Position numbers and translations under genes: made by a program. Below are positions 9,813-18,698 of a stretch of DNA of 51,504 nt, piece by piece; position 1 is the first letter of the stretch; the number at the start of each line of letters is the position of its first letter. This stretch comes from JBBQFC01 sp038321615 (GTDB taxonomy: Bacteria > Bacteroidota > Bacteroidia > Flavobacteriales_D > Cryomorphaceae): NCBI GenBank assembly GCA_038321615.1, contig JBBQFC010000018.1, forward strand, positions 1 to 51,504, written 5' to 3'. Below the pieces are notes generated by a model. The model was given only the letters and a program-made list of their open reading frames with translations, did no database searches and was not told the DNA's origin.

Positions 9813-10480
9813 TCAAGAGGTTTTCCGGGATTCTTTTTGATCCAATCATGAATCACTTTTTTTCGACCAATGGTGCACGTGATAAAATCCTTTCGCAAAT
9901 CCAGACCCCGCGCAGGCGAATATTCCCTTCCATAGAAAATGATTTGCAGGTGCAGCTTGTTCCAAAGCGCCTTCGCGAAGGCTTTTTTTGCGCGAAGCTC
10001 TGTTTCGACTACATTTTTGCCGCTGCTGACGCCCCATCTGTAAAGCAGGCGATGAATGTGGGTATCTACTGGAAAAGCCGGTTCGCCGAAAGCTTGTGAC
10101 ATTACTACAGAAGCCGTTTTATGACCTACGCCGGGGAGCGTTTCAAGGTAAACCATATCGGCCGGTACGATTCCATTGTGTTCTTCTAAAAGTCGTTGCG
10201 ACAGGATGTGTATAGCCTTGCTCTTGGCTGGCGATAACCCGCACGGCCGGATGATGGCGCGTATTTGATCTACGCTTAATTGAGCCATCGCCTCAGGATT
10301 ATCTGCAAGCGCAAAAAGATGCGGTGTTACTGTGTTTACCCGAGCGTCGGTGCACTGCGCACTCAACAGCACTGCCACAAGCAAGGTATAAGGGTCGTAA
10401 TGATCAAGCGGTATGGGTACTTCCGGATAAAGCGCTTCCAGCTGATCTACGATGTATTGATGTTTTTCTGGTTTAGTCAA
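9809..10480 (-). CDS. nth: Endonuclease III (DNA glycosylase/AP lyase) lacking the 4Fe-4S cysteines
   Basis: Base-excision repair enzyme that removes oxidised pyrimidines and nicks abasic sites, 223 residues. The helix-hairpin-helix LPGVGHKTASVV with catalytic Lys121 and the catalytic Asp139 (PVDTHIHRL) are intact. The C-terminal cluster motif (C-x6-C-x2-C-x5-C in E. coli) is gone: the first Cys position is Ser188 (REYSPARG) and the tail has only one Cys (Cys202). The start appears to be TTG at 10480. No other Met lies before the conserved region, and a GGAG sits 6 nt upstream. It is followed by the MFS gene with a 4-bp overlap. Confidence 0.93.
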   Translation of the reverse strand: MTKPEKHQYIVDQLEALYPEVPIPLDHYDPYTLLVAVLLSAQCTDARVNTVTPHLFALADNPEAMAQLSVDQIRAIIRPCGLSPAKSKAIHILSQRLLEEHNGIVPADMVYLETLPGVGHKTASVVMSQAFGEPAFPVDTHIHRLLYRWGVSSGKNVVETELRAKKAFAKALWNKLHLQIIFYGREYSPARGLDLRKDFITCTIGRKKVIHDWIKKNPGKPLE

Positions 10481-10714
10481 TGCTATCTCCGACTATTTAA
10501 AGTCTTTGTACTAGTTTGAACAGAATGGACCTGTAAGCTCGACGGGCTGAGTAAATAAGAACCAATCGGAACGGTTTGAACGGATAACATCGATTTAATG
10601 CTGTGGTTCATCGCTAAGCTCTAATAACTACGCAATATTGGAGTTTGTTCTAACGGGAAGTTTCGAAGCAAGCAATGGAAGTGCGCGTTTATGATTGCGG
10701 CAATGCATTATCAT

Positions 10715-12421
10715 TTATTTCTTAGGTGTTTTCGACCCATTTTCCGTTAGGTCTTTCTCTAATATGATGTACCCGAAACGCTCCAATGGCACAACCCTAT
10801 TGGTGGTATCGACACGTACGGTTTGGTATTCGACGGTGGGATATAGCGATAAAACGTTCGGTTCCTCACCGAGCAAAACGCGCATCTGAAAATCTTCTGG
10901 TATCCCTTGTTTAAATCGATAGTTGAATTCGGTTTTTGAATCGTTTAAGTAGTACTGCAAGGTGGGTGGTTCGGCTTGGCGCAAATAAGCCTGAAAATAA
11001 GGGCTCAGGTTCATTGCCGAATAGGTATTAAAAAAATTTTCGAGCTGGCTGGTTGTTATTTCAGAGTAGGCAAACTCTTGATAAGCCGCCTTATACATCG
11101 CAAAAAACAGGCTATCATTATTCATCTGCATTCGAAGGGTGTGCATGAAAGCCGCTCCCTTGTTATAGATATTACCATCGGGGCCGTAAGCCCAGGAGTT
11201 ATAGCGCACGCCAAATGGTTTTATCACCATTCGCTCATTGTTTATCCTACTTAGGGTGCGCTTCATGTCGAGTTCATAAGCCCATTTGCCATAAAGGCGC
11301 TCAGGCACAAGAGCTTCTATGTAACTGGCCATTCCTTCGTGAAGCCAGGCATCGCCATAGTCGCGGGCGGTGATGCTATTGCCCCACCATTCGTGAGCAA
11401 GTTCGTGGATCAGCGTCCCATTTGTGGGTAGGATCGAATCGGCAACCCAGTCATTTTTTAAAATTCGCCCCATGGAGATAGCCGATTGATGCTCCATCGC
11501 TCCCCCGCTTATCGCCGTTTCGAGAAATCGACACCCATCATTCCACCAGGGGAAGCCCCCAAAAAGTCCTTCCAGTTCACGCATTACCATGGGTGTCTGA
11601 GTATAAAATTGGTAAGCTTTCGCCGAATCTTCACGCAGTACTACTGCTTCTATACTCCGATCTTCCCCGGTTACATCCGTGTAGGGATAGACGAAGGTGA
11701 CGTAGTCGCCAACGTTGTATGAAATATTGTAAACGTTAATCGAATTGCGCACACGATAGGAAAACACGCGGCCATTTTCGCTGGGAGAGATGTCAAAAAG
11801 CTTTCCATTTGCTACGGCAACTAGTTCATTACTCGCCTCTACCCGGATAATGCAACTATCGGCTTCGTCGTAAAGCAAGTCCTTGCAAGGCATTATAAAA
11901 TGCGGTCCTATGCCTTGGGTAAGGGTTCCTATGAATGGTTGGTCGTTGGCATCTTTTTTCCAGAACACCGGACCTTGTCCAGCCACATTTGGCACCTTTC
12001 CGCTGTAGGCGATCACTAAATTATGCTGTTCCCCAATGCTCAAAGGACTTTCAAGCACGATATATAGCAGATTGTCTTTGTGTTTATACTTTTTGAGCGG
12101 GGCGGAGCTGCCGACATACTCAACATTCATTTTATTTTGCAAGTCAAGGAGTAGTGTGTCTTGAACTTCCATGGCCGTGTATGAAATGATCATGTTGCCT
12201 GTGAGCTTCTCCTTTTTCGGATCAGGAAAGATACTCCAATCGTAATGGGTAATGTCGTAGCAGGTTCGGTAGCTGTTTTCGCTTCCCGCAAATTTCCATT
12301 TTTCAGAGAATTTGGGAAATTCTCCGTCTTTGCCTTGGCGGTACTTGAGATAGGGGAGATAATGGCAGCCTTGGAAAAGACCCACAAAAACGAGAATACT
12401 GGCAGTAAGGATAAGTCGCAT
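10715..12421 (-). CDS. M1 family aminopeptidase-like zinc metallopeptidase, lipoprotein
   Basis: 568-residue zinc peptidase of the gluzincin M1 family. It begins with a lipoprotein signal (MRLILTASILVFVGLFQGC, Cys19), so it is probably anchored in the outer or inner membrane facing the periplasm. Zinc ligands are visible in HELAHEWW (His339, His343) followed 18 residues later by Glu362 (WLHEG), with Glu340 as general base. GAMEH at about 307-311 stands where M1 exopeptidases have GAMEN. The frame stays open upstream to 12649, but the extra 76 residues are unlike a signal peptide and ATG 12421 restores one. The C-terminal domain is shorter than in classic aminopeptidase N. The gene is monocistronic. 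Confidence 0.9.
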   Translation of the reverse strand: MRLILTASILVFVGLFQGCHYLPYLKYRQGKDGEFPKFSEKWKFAGSENSYRTCYDITHYDWSIFPDPKKEKLTGNMIISYTAMEVQDTLLLDLQNKMNVEYVGSSAPLKKYKHKDNLLYIVLESPLSIGEQHNLVIAYSGKVPNVAGQGPVFWKKDANDQPFIGTLTQGIGPHFIMPCKDLLYDEADSCIIRVEASNELVAVANGKLFDISPSENGRVFSYRVRNSINVYNISYNVGDYVTFVYPYTDVTGEDRSIEAVVLREDSAKAYQFYTQTPMVMRELEGLFGGFPWWNDGCRFLETAISGGAMEHQSAISMGRILKNDWVADSILPTNGTLIHELAHEWWGNSITARDYGDAWLHEGMASYIEALVPERLYGKWAYELDMKRTLSRINNERMVIKPFGVRYNSWAYGPDGNIYNKGAAFMHTLRMQMNNDSLFFAMYKAAYQEFAYSEITTSQLENFFNTYSAMNLSPYFQAYLRQAEPPTLQYYLNDSKTEFNYRFKQGIPEDFQMRVLLGEEPNVLSLYPTVEYQTVRVDTTNRVVPLERFGYIILEKDLTENGSKTPKK

Positions 12422-12641
12422 GTGTTTCAATTTTTCGGAAAGGTAGGATGGTTCTCCATTGTGGAAAAACCGTTGATACGATTTTTCGATACTGAACAAT
12501 GTCCAATGAACAAACCGACTAAGACAGAGCGGTGCATTTCTGATTTCAGTGGTTTCAGCATGATAGAATAATTTCGCCAACAATTGAGTAAAACAGGAGC
12601 CTTGCCGGGTCCGAAAAACCATTTCGAGTATTGGAAAAAAA

Positions 12642-12669
12642 AACGCCACCCAATCTCTCAGGCGGCGTT
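12642..12669 (-). terminator. Rho-independent terminator of GAPDH
   Basis: On the minus strand a 9-bp stem (AACGCCGCC paired with GGTGGCGTT, one G-T pair) with a 10-nt loop is followed by a run of T. It begins 21 bp after the GAPDH stop codon. Confidence 0.85.
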
Positions 12670-12690
12670 TTTGAATTTTACTTTAGCACT

Positions 12691-14163
12691 TTAATAGTAC
12701 TGGAATCTTCGCACTTTGGCTACATACTTTGCCAAGCGGATTACTTGCTTAGTGTATCCAAATTCATTGTCGTACCATACGTATAGCACCACACTCTTTT
12801 TATCGGGGTGGCATAGGGTCGCTAAACTGTCGTAAACGGAACAGCAGGTATCGCCAACAACGTCGCTCGATACGAGCTCGGGTTCGATGCTGTACTTTAT
12901 TTGGTTGACCAAATTACCATTCAGCGCGGCTGATTTTACGACTGCGTTCACTTCTTCCACACTCGTTTCGCGCTTTAACTCCAGACTCATAATAGCGAGC
13001 GAGCCATTTGGTACGGGTACCCGCACCGCGTTGGCGGTAAGCCTATTGGCTAATGAAGGAATCACTTTCGTGATGGCACTTCCAGCTCCGGTTTCGGTGA
13101 TCACCATGTTGATCGCCGCCGACCGACCACGGCGTTTGGCTTTGTGGAAATTATCGAGCAGATTTTGATCATTGGTATAGGCGTGCACTGTTTCTATGTG
13201 GCCTTTATTCACGCCAAATTTGCGCTCTATCACGTCGAGTACGGTACTAATGGCATTGGTGGTGCAAGATGCTGCGGAGTAAACATTCTCGTTCTCGATA
13301 TCGAGCGACAAATGATTCACGCCGTAAACGATGTTTGGGATGCCCTTGCCCGGAGCGGTAAGAATTACTTTGCTTATGCCTTTCGATTTCAGGTGAAGGC
13401 TCAAGCTTTCTCTATCGCGGAAAGCACCGGTATTGTCAATAAGTATTGCATCGCTAATACCGTAGTCTTCGTAATTGACCTTATCGGGGCCAGGCGCCTC
13501 GATCATTTTCACAATTTGGCCGTTGATGATGAGAGCCTTTCGCTCTAAATCGGCTACCACAGTGCCGGGAAAAGGCCCGTGTACAGAGTCAACACGGAGG
13601 AGATCGCCCCGCTTGATGATCTCGTCGTCTGATACTTTGCGTGTTACAATGGCTTTGAGTCGGAGTTGACGGCCCTTACCAAATTGCTGAATCAGGTCGC
13701 GTGCAGCCAATCTGCCGATTCGGCCAAAACCAAATAATACCACGTCGCGCGGCTCAAATTGCTCAGCTCCGCCCGTTTCTAGAAACTTCCCGATTTTGCT
13801 TTTCAGGAAGTCCGTTTTGTCGGCATATTGGCTGCCTTCTTCCATCCATTCTGCCGAAAGGCGACCGATGTCGATTTTGGCCGGAGCCAGGTTGAGTTTG
13901 ACCAAAAGATTGGCCAATTCGCTGGTTGTGAAAACGTCGATTGGCTTTTGAACTACTTCCGCGGCATATTTATGCAGTTGAAGTATTTCGCTTACGCTGG
14001 TATCTACGAGGTGATTCCGAAACAGGACGAGCTCTACGGCTTTATCGTAGAGCAGGTGTCCCACAGCGCTCACCAATTCGACCGCAGCTTTTTCTTTGTT
14101 AATGTAGGTTTCGAGTTCCTTATTATAGGTCTCCCTTCCCAAACTTAAAAGATCAGTTGACAT
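12691..14163 (-). CDS. gap: Glyceraldehyde-3-phosphate dehydrogenase, long Bacteroidota form
   Basis: Glycolytic/gluconeogenic enzyme converting glyceraldehyde 3-phosphate to 1,3-bisphosphoglycerate with NAD(P)+. The 490 residues comprise an N-terminal helical extension of about 135 residues and a standard GAPDH core. The core shows the Rossmann motif GFGRIGR (145-151), the catalytic Cys300 in SAASCTTNAIS, and HAYTNDQNLLDN. The N-terminal extension is typical of one of the GAPDH paralogues in Bacteroidota; its role is not known to me. The gene lies 53 bp downstream of rpoD, but a hairpin lies between them, so it may have its own promoter. Confidence 0.95.
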   Translation of the reverse strand: MSTDLLSLGRETYNKELETYINKEKAAVELVSAVGHLLYDKAVELVLFRNHLVDTSVSEILQLHKYAAEVVQKPIDVFTTSELANLLVKLNLAPAKIDIGRLSAEWMEEGSQYADKTDFLKSKIGKFLETGGAEQFEPRDVVLFGFGRIGRLAARDLIQQFGKGRQLRLKAIVTRKVSDDEIIKRGDLLRVDSVHGPFPGTVVADLERKALIINGQIVKMIEAPGPDKVNYEDYGISDAILIDNTGAFRDRESLSLHLKSKGISKVILTAPGKGIPNIVYGVNHLSLDIENENVYSAASCTTNAISTVLDVIERKFGVNKGHIETVHAYTNDQNLLDNFHKAKRRGRSAAINMVITETGAGSAITKVIPSLANRLTANAVRVPVPNGSLAIMSLELKRETSVEEVNAVVKSAALNGNLVNQIKYSIEPELVSSDVVGDTCCSVYDSLATLCHPDKKSVVLYVWYDNEFGYTKQVIRLAKYVAKVRRFQYY

Positions 14164-14187
14164 GTAGGTGGGGTGGTTAAAAATTAC

Positions 14188-14207
14188 GGTAGGGGGGAAG
14201 CCCTACC
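14188..14207 (-). terminator. Probable terminator of rpoD
   Basis: GGTAGGG and its exact complement CCCTACC flank a 6-nt loop in the rpoD-GAPDH gap. On the minus strand a T-run (GTAATTTTT) follows two to four bases after the stem. The stem is only 7 bp, so it could be a partial attenuator. Confidence 0.5.
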
Positions 14208-14216
14208 CAGGCTAAA

Positions 14217-15080
14217 TTAACCCAGGTAAGCCTTCAGATGCTTGCTACGCGATGAATGGCGCAGGCGGCGTATCGCTTTCTCCTTAATCTGTCGCACACG
14301 TTCGCGGGTAAGCCCGAAACGGTCGCCTATTTCTTCTAATGTTAAGCCATGCTTCATGCCTATACCGTAGAACAAACGGATTACTTCGCGCTCTTTTTCA
14401 GTAAGGGTCGAGAGCGACCGCTCTATTTCTTGCACGAGTGATTCGTTAAGCAAGGCCGTGTCGGCGTTTGGCGAGTCGTCATTTACCATTACATCCAAGA
14501 GCGAAGAGCTATCGTCTTCAGTAAAGGGCGCATCTACCGATACGTGGCGACCACTCACTTTCATGGAGTCTGCTACTTTTTCGGCTGGAATATCGAGCGC
14601 ATTTGCAATTTCTTCCACGGTGGGTGGTCGATCGTACTCTTGCTCGAGCTTGGCAAACATTTTATTGATTTTGTTCAAACTTCCTACTTGGTTTAGCGGC
14701 AGGCGCACAATACGCGACTGTTCGGCTAAAGCCTGAAGAATCGATTGGCGAATCCACCATACGGCGTAGGAAATAAATTTGAATCCACGGGTCTCATCAA
14801 AGCGCTGTGCGGCCTTGATTAAGCCCAAATTTCCTTCGTTGATAAGGTCGGGAAGGGACAGACCTTGATTTTGGTATTGTTTCGAAACCGACACTACAAA
14901 TCGAAGATTTGCTTTGGTCAATTTCTCTAAAGCTGCTTGATCACCCTTTTTTATACGTTGGGCCAACTCTACTTCTTCCTCGGCTGTGATGAGGTCTTCT
15001 CGTCCTATTTCTTGGAGGTACTTGTCTAGAGATTGGCTTTCGCGATTGGTAATGGATTTGGTGATCTTGAGTTGTCTCAT
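14217..15080 (-). CDS. rpoD: RNA polymerase primary sigma factor (sigma-70/RpoD)
   Basis: Directs RNA polymerase to housekeeping promoters. At 287 residues it has the compact form usual in Bacteroidota, without region 1.1 or the long non-conserved insert. Region 1.2 starts at SLDKYLQEIG. Region 2 contains LPDLINEGNLGLIKAAQRFD and YAVWWIRQ (core binding and -10 recognition). Region 4 contains LTLEEIGDRFGLTRERVRQI (helix-turn-helix). ATG 15080 (MRQLKITKSITNRES) matches the lineage's usual N-terminus; an upstream in-frame ATG at 15128 overlaps the predicted promoter and is rejected. Flanked by its own promoter and a probable terminator. Confidence 0.97.
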   Translation of the reverse strand: MRQLKITKSITNRESQSLDKYLQEIGREDLITAEEEVELAQRIKKGDQAALEKLTKANLRFVVSVSKQYQNQGLSLPDLINEGNLGLIKAAQRFDETRGFKFISYAVWWIRQSILQALAEQSRIVRLPLNQVGSLNKINKMFAKLEQEYDRPPTVEEIANALDIPAEKVADSMKVSGRHVSVDAPFTEDDSSSLLDVMVNDDSPNADTALLNESLVQEIERSLSTLTEKEREVIRLFYGIGMKHGLTLEEIGDRFGLTRERVRQIKEKAIRRLRHSSRSKHLKAYLG

Positions 15081-15125
15081 AAATAAAGGAATCCTTGCGT
15101 TATTGGTGAACTGAGAACTAAACCG

Positions 15126-15156
15126 CAAAGGTACGCGTTGTGGGCGTCAATTGCAA
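15126..15156 (-). promoter_or_regulatory. Promoter of rpoD
   Basis: On the minus strand TTG (15156-15154), a 20-nt spacer, then TACCTTTG (15133-15126). This fits the Bacteroidota TTG-N17-23-TAnnTTTG pattern and lies 45 bp upstream of ATG 15080. Confidence 0.75.
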
Positions 15157-15197
15157 CGAATGTTAGGCCTAGCTTAATAATTTAATAACAAAAAACA

Positions 15198-15233
15198 GAA
15201 AAGTGGCTGATAACGTGATACCTGCCACTTTTC
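15198..15233 (-). terminator. Rho-independent terminator of the HtrA-type protease
   Basis: A perfect 10-bp stem (GAAAAGTGGC and its complement) with a 16-nt loop is followed on the minus strand by TGTTTTTTG. It lies between the protease stop at 15326 and the rpoD promoter, insulating the two genes. Confidence 0.8.
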
Positions 15234-15325
15234 CTATTCAAAATAATACGAGATACAGATGATGAATCGATGTTTGCGGTTTCTGGTAACTATCTCGCAG
15301 GTTTTATTTTGAACAAATTTTTTAC

Positions 15326-16777
15326 TTAAAGCCCAAATCCAAAATAATCGGGCATTCCATTAGCGTGCACGCCTTCAACTAAAATTCCGCCGCGCTTGGC
15401 TTGCAACATCCGAGTAAGCTCTTCGGGTGTACTTATAGCTTGTTTATCAATGTGGGTTATCACAAACCCTTCCTTCAAGCCGGCCTTTCGCAGCCGGGTG
15501 TCGTCGATGCTGGTTATGCGCACGCCATTCTTAACGTTTAATTTGCGCATTTCGTCTTCGCTGATAGACTGGACTTTGATGCCAAAGGTGCTTTTCACGG
15601 GTTCTTCCGAACGTTTTTGCAGTTCGGTACTACCGGACCGATCGCGCAGTGTCACCGTTAAGTCCTTGCTTTCGCGGCCTCGCTGTACTGTGATATCAAT
15701 TTTATCGCCAGGGCGAAATTTACCCACCTGCTCTTGGAGTTGAGTGACATTTTTCACGGCGATACCCTGCACGTTCGTGATCAAATCTCCTTCTTTTAAG
15801 CCTGCGTCTGCAGCTGCACCGCCTTCCACAAGCCCACGTACGAGTGCGCCATCATTGCGATCGAGTTTATATTGGGCCGCAAGCTCTCCATCTACGTCGG
15901 CAATGTTAACTCCGATGTAAGCACGTTGTACTTTTCCGAATTCCAAAATGTCGGTAATAACTTTTTGTACGATGCTTACTGGCACTGCAAAGCTGTAACC
16001 ACTATACGAACCAGTCTGTGAAGCAATGGCGGTATTGATCCCTACCAATTCCCCAATTCCGTTTACCAAGGCGCCACCGCTGTTTCCAGGATTTACCGCA
16101 GCATCGGTCTGTATAAAAGATTCGAGTGGGAAAATGTCGTTTTCGGGATTATAGTCCAGTATATTAATGTTTCGAGCTTTGGCGCTCACAATGCCAGCTG
16201 TAACGGTAGACGTAAGGTTAAACGGATTTCCTACTGCAAGCACCCATTCCCCGATTTGAAGATTATCGCTATCGCCGAGCACAATAGCCGGCATGTTGTT
16301 CACCTCTATTTTGAGCAGTGCCAAGTCTGTAGCCGGATCGGCGCCAATCAATTTGGCTTCGTAGGTGCGATTTCCATTGGTTGTAATTTCAATTTTGGAC
16401 GCATTTTGAATCACGTGGTTGTTGGTTACAATGTAGCCATCAGGGCTGATAATCACACCGCTACCTGCTGCCTTTTGCTCTTGCGAGTAATAGGGGCTGC
16501 CGCCAAAAAATTGGCTCCAGGGATTGTAATATTTTTGTGGTTGGAAGGTAGTTTTAACGTGCACCACAGCATCCACAGTCATCTTCGAAGCCTTTACGAA
16601 ATCTATACTCTCTAGCGGCACCGCCGGACTAGGGGCATTGTAATTTGAAAATTGGATGCGCGGATTCGCGGACTGATCTGCCAAAATTGTCGGAGCTTCC
16701 GCGAATTGGGTGTATAGAACTATCGCGAATACACCACCCAGAGTTGCTGCAAAAAATACTTTGAGAAATGATTTCAT
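15326..16777 (-). CDS. htrA: HtrA/DegP-type periplasmic serine protease with two PDZ domains
   Basis: Envelope protein quality-control protease, 483 residues. An N-terminal hydrophobic segment (about 5-22) acts as signal or anchor. The trypsin-like domain shows His121 (TNNHVIQNA), Asp151 (ATDLALLKI) and Ser233 (NPGNSGGAL). PDZ1 lies at about 285-375 and a shorter PDZ2 at about 395-480 (GVRITSIDDTRLRKAGLKEG). Length and order match the Do/DegQ family. It sits alone between the rpoD unit and a 435-bp intergenic region. DegP, DegQ and DegS cannot be told apart by eye, so the symbol is generic. Confidence 0.94.
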   Translation of the reverse strand: MKSFLKVFFAATLGGVFAIVLYTQFAEAPTILADQSANPRIQFSNYNAPSPAVPLESIDFVKASKMTVDAVVHVKTTFQPQKYYNPWSQFFGGSPYYSQEQKAAGSGVIISPDGYIVTNNHVIQNASKIEITTNGNRTYEAKLIGADPATDLALLKIEVNNMPAIVLGDSDNLQIGEWVLAVGNPFNLTSTVTAGIVSAKARNINILDYNPENDIFPLESFIQTDAAVNPGNSGGALVNGIGELVGINTAIASQTGSYSGYSFAVPVSIVQKVITDILEFGKVQRAYIGVNIADVDGELAAQYKLDRNDGALVRGLVEGGAAADAGLKEGDLITNVQGIAVKNVTQLQEQVGKFRPGDKIDITVQRGRESKDLTVTLRDRSGSTELQKRSEEPVKSTFGIKVQSISEDEMRKLNVKNGVRITSIDDTRLRKAGLKEGFVITHIDKQAISTPEELTRMLQAKRGGILVEGVHANGMPDYFGFGL

Positions 16778-16942
16778 GTTTGTTGTTTGTTCAAGTTAAT
16801 AACCGCAAATCGACCCTTTTTCTTATAAACCCCTTGTTAATTGGTGTTAAGCTCGCTACAGCTAAGTCGCAATAGGCTTTACAATATTTATACCAAGGGT
16901 GGATTTCAGGGGTTTCCAGGAAAAATTGTCAGGTTTTCCATC

Positions 16943-16979
16943 GATATGATGTTCTTCTTTAGATATGATGTTCTTCTTT
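16943..16979. repeat. Tandem direct repeat, 2 copies of 18 bp
   Basis: GATATGATGTTCTTCTTT occurs at 16943-16960 and again at 16962-16979 with one A between, giving a 19-bp period (nearly two helical turns). It lies about 170 bp upstream of the HtrA-type gene and 234 bp upstream of the lipoprotein gene. Confidence 0.9.
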
Positions 16980-17160
16980 GTTCAAATTTTCGGTTAAGGC
17001 CGTCGGAATAGGCATTGCAATAAAACTCCAAGCGGTTTCGGTAGATCGATTCATTTTTTCAATCGAACGGAGATACTACCTCGACTTCGATCAATTGTTG
17101 GCTCAACAATATTCCTGCACCAATGTTCGACGACTCTCTCAGGATCACCGCTTAAATCCG

Positions 17161-17168
17161 TACTTTTG
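17161..17168 (+). promoter_or_regulatory. Possible -7 element for the lipoprotein-dapF-mltG operon
   Basis: TACTTTTG matches TAnnTTTG exactly and lies 44 bp upstream of the lipoprotein start. No good TTG at the expected distance was seen. Confidence 0.4.
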
Positions 17169-17212
17169 ATCTCGAATTGGCGGCAGATGGCATTGTCTGA
17201 GCCGATTGATCT

Positions 17213-17935
17213 ATGCGCCTTTTTGACCTTTCCCGATTCTGCTCTATTCTATTTTGTTCTGCCTTAGCGTTAACGGCCTGCAGTGAGCAGCCCAAGGTGC
17301 ATGAACCCGCTGGCGATAAGGCTCCAAAAATTAACACCGCTGCTAAACGCCCAGAGAACAAAAAAGTACAAGATACTTTAGCGGCAGCCTTCGATACGTT
17401 AGCAAATACGGAGTATTCCGAAGAGTGGAGTACAGACTCTTTAGGATATGGAGAGTTAGAAACGTTTGAATCGGAGCAAATTGGAGCGGACGAATACGGC
17501 GATCTTGGCGCGTATCCGGAAGGCGATGATCTTTCGGAAGATTCAGAAAATTTGGAGGTCATTCGCGAAAAGCTTCTTCAAACGCAGGTAATTGTCGTGC
17601 GTCGTCCCGATTACCGCAATACCGAAGACTCCGTTCTCACTCAAATCGAAAAACGGGTTGCCATTCGCAATGAAGCAGTGTCTAAACGTGTCATCGTTGA
17701 GAAATGGGCCTCACCCGTTAATTTCAACGGCTATAAATTCAATCAAAAAAAACTGGTACTCTACGGAGTCGATGCTAAAGATGCGCTGCGGGTTTACCAC
17801 TATTTGAATGAATATTACTTGGCTGTGGATCAGGAACTGTATGTGCTCGACGAAAGTTTTGATTTAATTCCATTTACCGAGGTGCGCGACCGAGCTATCG
17901 CCACTTATCTATTGGCCGATGAAAATCGACTTTGA
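17213..17935 (+). CDS. Hypothetical lipoprotein heading the dapF-mltG operon
   Basis: 240-residue protein of no family I recognise. A lipoprotein signal peptide ends in the lipobox LTAC (Cys23). A very acidic, Ser/Glu/Asp-rich linker spans about 55-115 (for example SEQIGADEYGDLG). A basic-to-mixed C-terminal region of about 110 residues (VIVVRRPDYRNTEDSVL onward) looks folded. The stop overlaps the dapF start by 17 bp, so it is co-translated with cell-wall genes. A role at the envelope near peptidoglycan synthesis is inference from position only. Confidence 0.85.
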   Translation: MRLFDLSRFCSILFCSALALTACSEQPKVHEPAGDKAPKINTAAKRPENKKVQDTLAAAFDTLANTEYSEEWSTDSLGYGELETFESEQIGADEYGDLGAYPEGDDLSEDSENLEVIREKLLQTQVIVVRRPDYRNTEDSVLTQIEKRVAIRNEAVSKRVIVEKWASPVNFNGYKFNQKKLVLYGVDAKDALRVYHYLNEYYLAVDQELYVLDESFDLIPFTEVRDRAIATYLLADENRL

Positions 17936-18698
17936 AAAGTACCACGGTACGGGCAACGATTTCGTGCTGATCGACAATCGTCAAGGGCATTTTCCCAAAG
18001 GAGAAATCAAGCTGATTCGATCGATTTGCCGCCGCCATTTTGGGGTCGGTTCCGACGGATTGATGCTGATTGAAGAAACAGACGAGGCCGATTTCGAGAT
18101 GATTTTCTACAATCCCGATGGATCGAAAAGCCTTTGCGGAAATGGTAGTCGCTGTGCGATACATTTTGCGGTCAAGCTCGGCCTGGCATCCGAAAAGGGC
18201 ACGATGCTTACCACCGATGGCATCCATGACTACCGATTTATCAACGATTTGGAGGTTGCAGTTTCCATGCGAAATCCATCTCCAATTTCAAACCGGGAAG
18301 GTTATCCTTTCATACACACGGGTTCACCCCACCTTGTAGTGATGGTAGATGACGTCGATAAAGTAAATGTCGTGGAAGCTGGCAGGCTGCTGAGATACAG
18401 CAAGCATTTTGAAGCAGATGGTGGCACCAACGTCAATTTTGTTTCCCCTTTGAGCGAAGAAAATTTTGCCGTGCGCACCTATGAGCGCGGAGTCGAAGAC
18501 GAAACGCTCTCCTGCGGAACTGGGGTTGCAGCTGTGGCGCTTGTTTTGGCTCAAAGTGGCAAGGCTTACGATAAAGCTTTTATCCAAACGCGAGGCGGTT
18601 TGCTGAGCGTGATGTTCAAGTTCCATCTTGATCAATTTAGCGATATTTGGCTCCAAGGGCCGGTACAATCCGTATTTACTGGAAGTTACAATGCTTGA
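17919..18698 (+). CDS. dapF: Diaminopimelate epimerase
   Basis: Converts LL- to meso-diaminopimelate, the last step before lysine and the source of the peptidoglycan cross-linking residue. The 259 residues are near the usual length. Both catalytic cysteines are present: Cys73 in LCGNGSRCA and Cys199 in LSCGTGVAAVAL. The N-terminal KYHGTGNDFVLID is the family hallmark. It overlaps the lipoprotein gene by 17 bp and the following GNAT gene by 8 bp (ATGCTTGA), placing it in a tightly coupled operon. Confidence 0.97.
   Translation: MKIDFEKYHGTGNDFVLIDNRQGHFPKGEIKLIRSICRRHFGVGSDGLMLIEETDEADFEMIFYNPDGSKSLCGNGSRCAIHFAVKLGLASEKGTMLTTDGIHDYRFINDLEVAVSMRNPSPISNREGYPFIHTGSPHLVVMVDDVDKVNVVEAGRLLRYSKHFEADGGTNVNFVSPLSEENFAVRTYERGVEDETLSCGTGVAAVALVLAQSGKAYDKAFIQTRGGLLSVMFKFHLDQFSDIWLQGPVQSVFTGSYNA

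Larger units (their letters stand above)
16778..17212. other. 435-bp intergenic region without a recognisable gene
   Basis: This divergent region between the HtrA-type gene and the lipoprotein-dapF operon must hold both promoters. Short open frames in it do not resemble proteins. It holds a tandem 18-bp repeat (16943-16979) and a TACTTTTG element at 17161. No RNA gene was recognised. Confidence 0.6.

Noticed and set aside
10481..10714. 234-bp gap between nth and the M1 peptidase searched for a tRNA or small gene
   Set aside because: No cloverleaf, hairpin with T-run or plausible coding frame was recognised.
12422..12649. N-terminal extension of the M1 peptidase by 76 codons
   Set aside because: The extension lacks a signal peptide and would bury the lipoprotein signal that begins at 12421.
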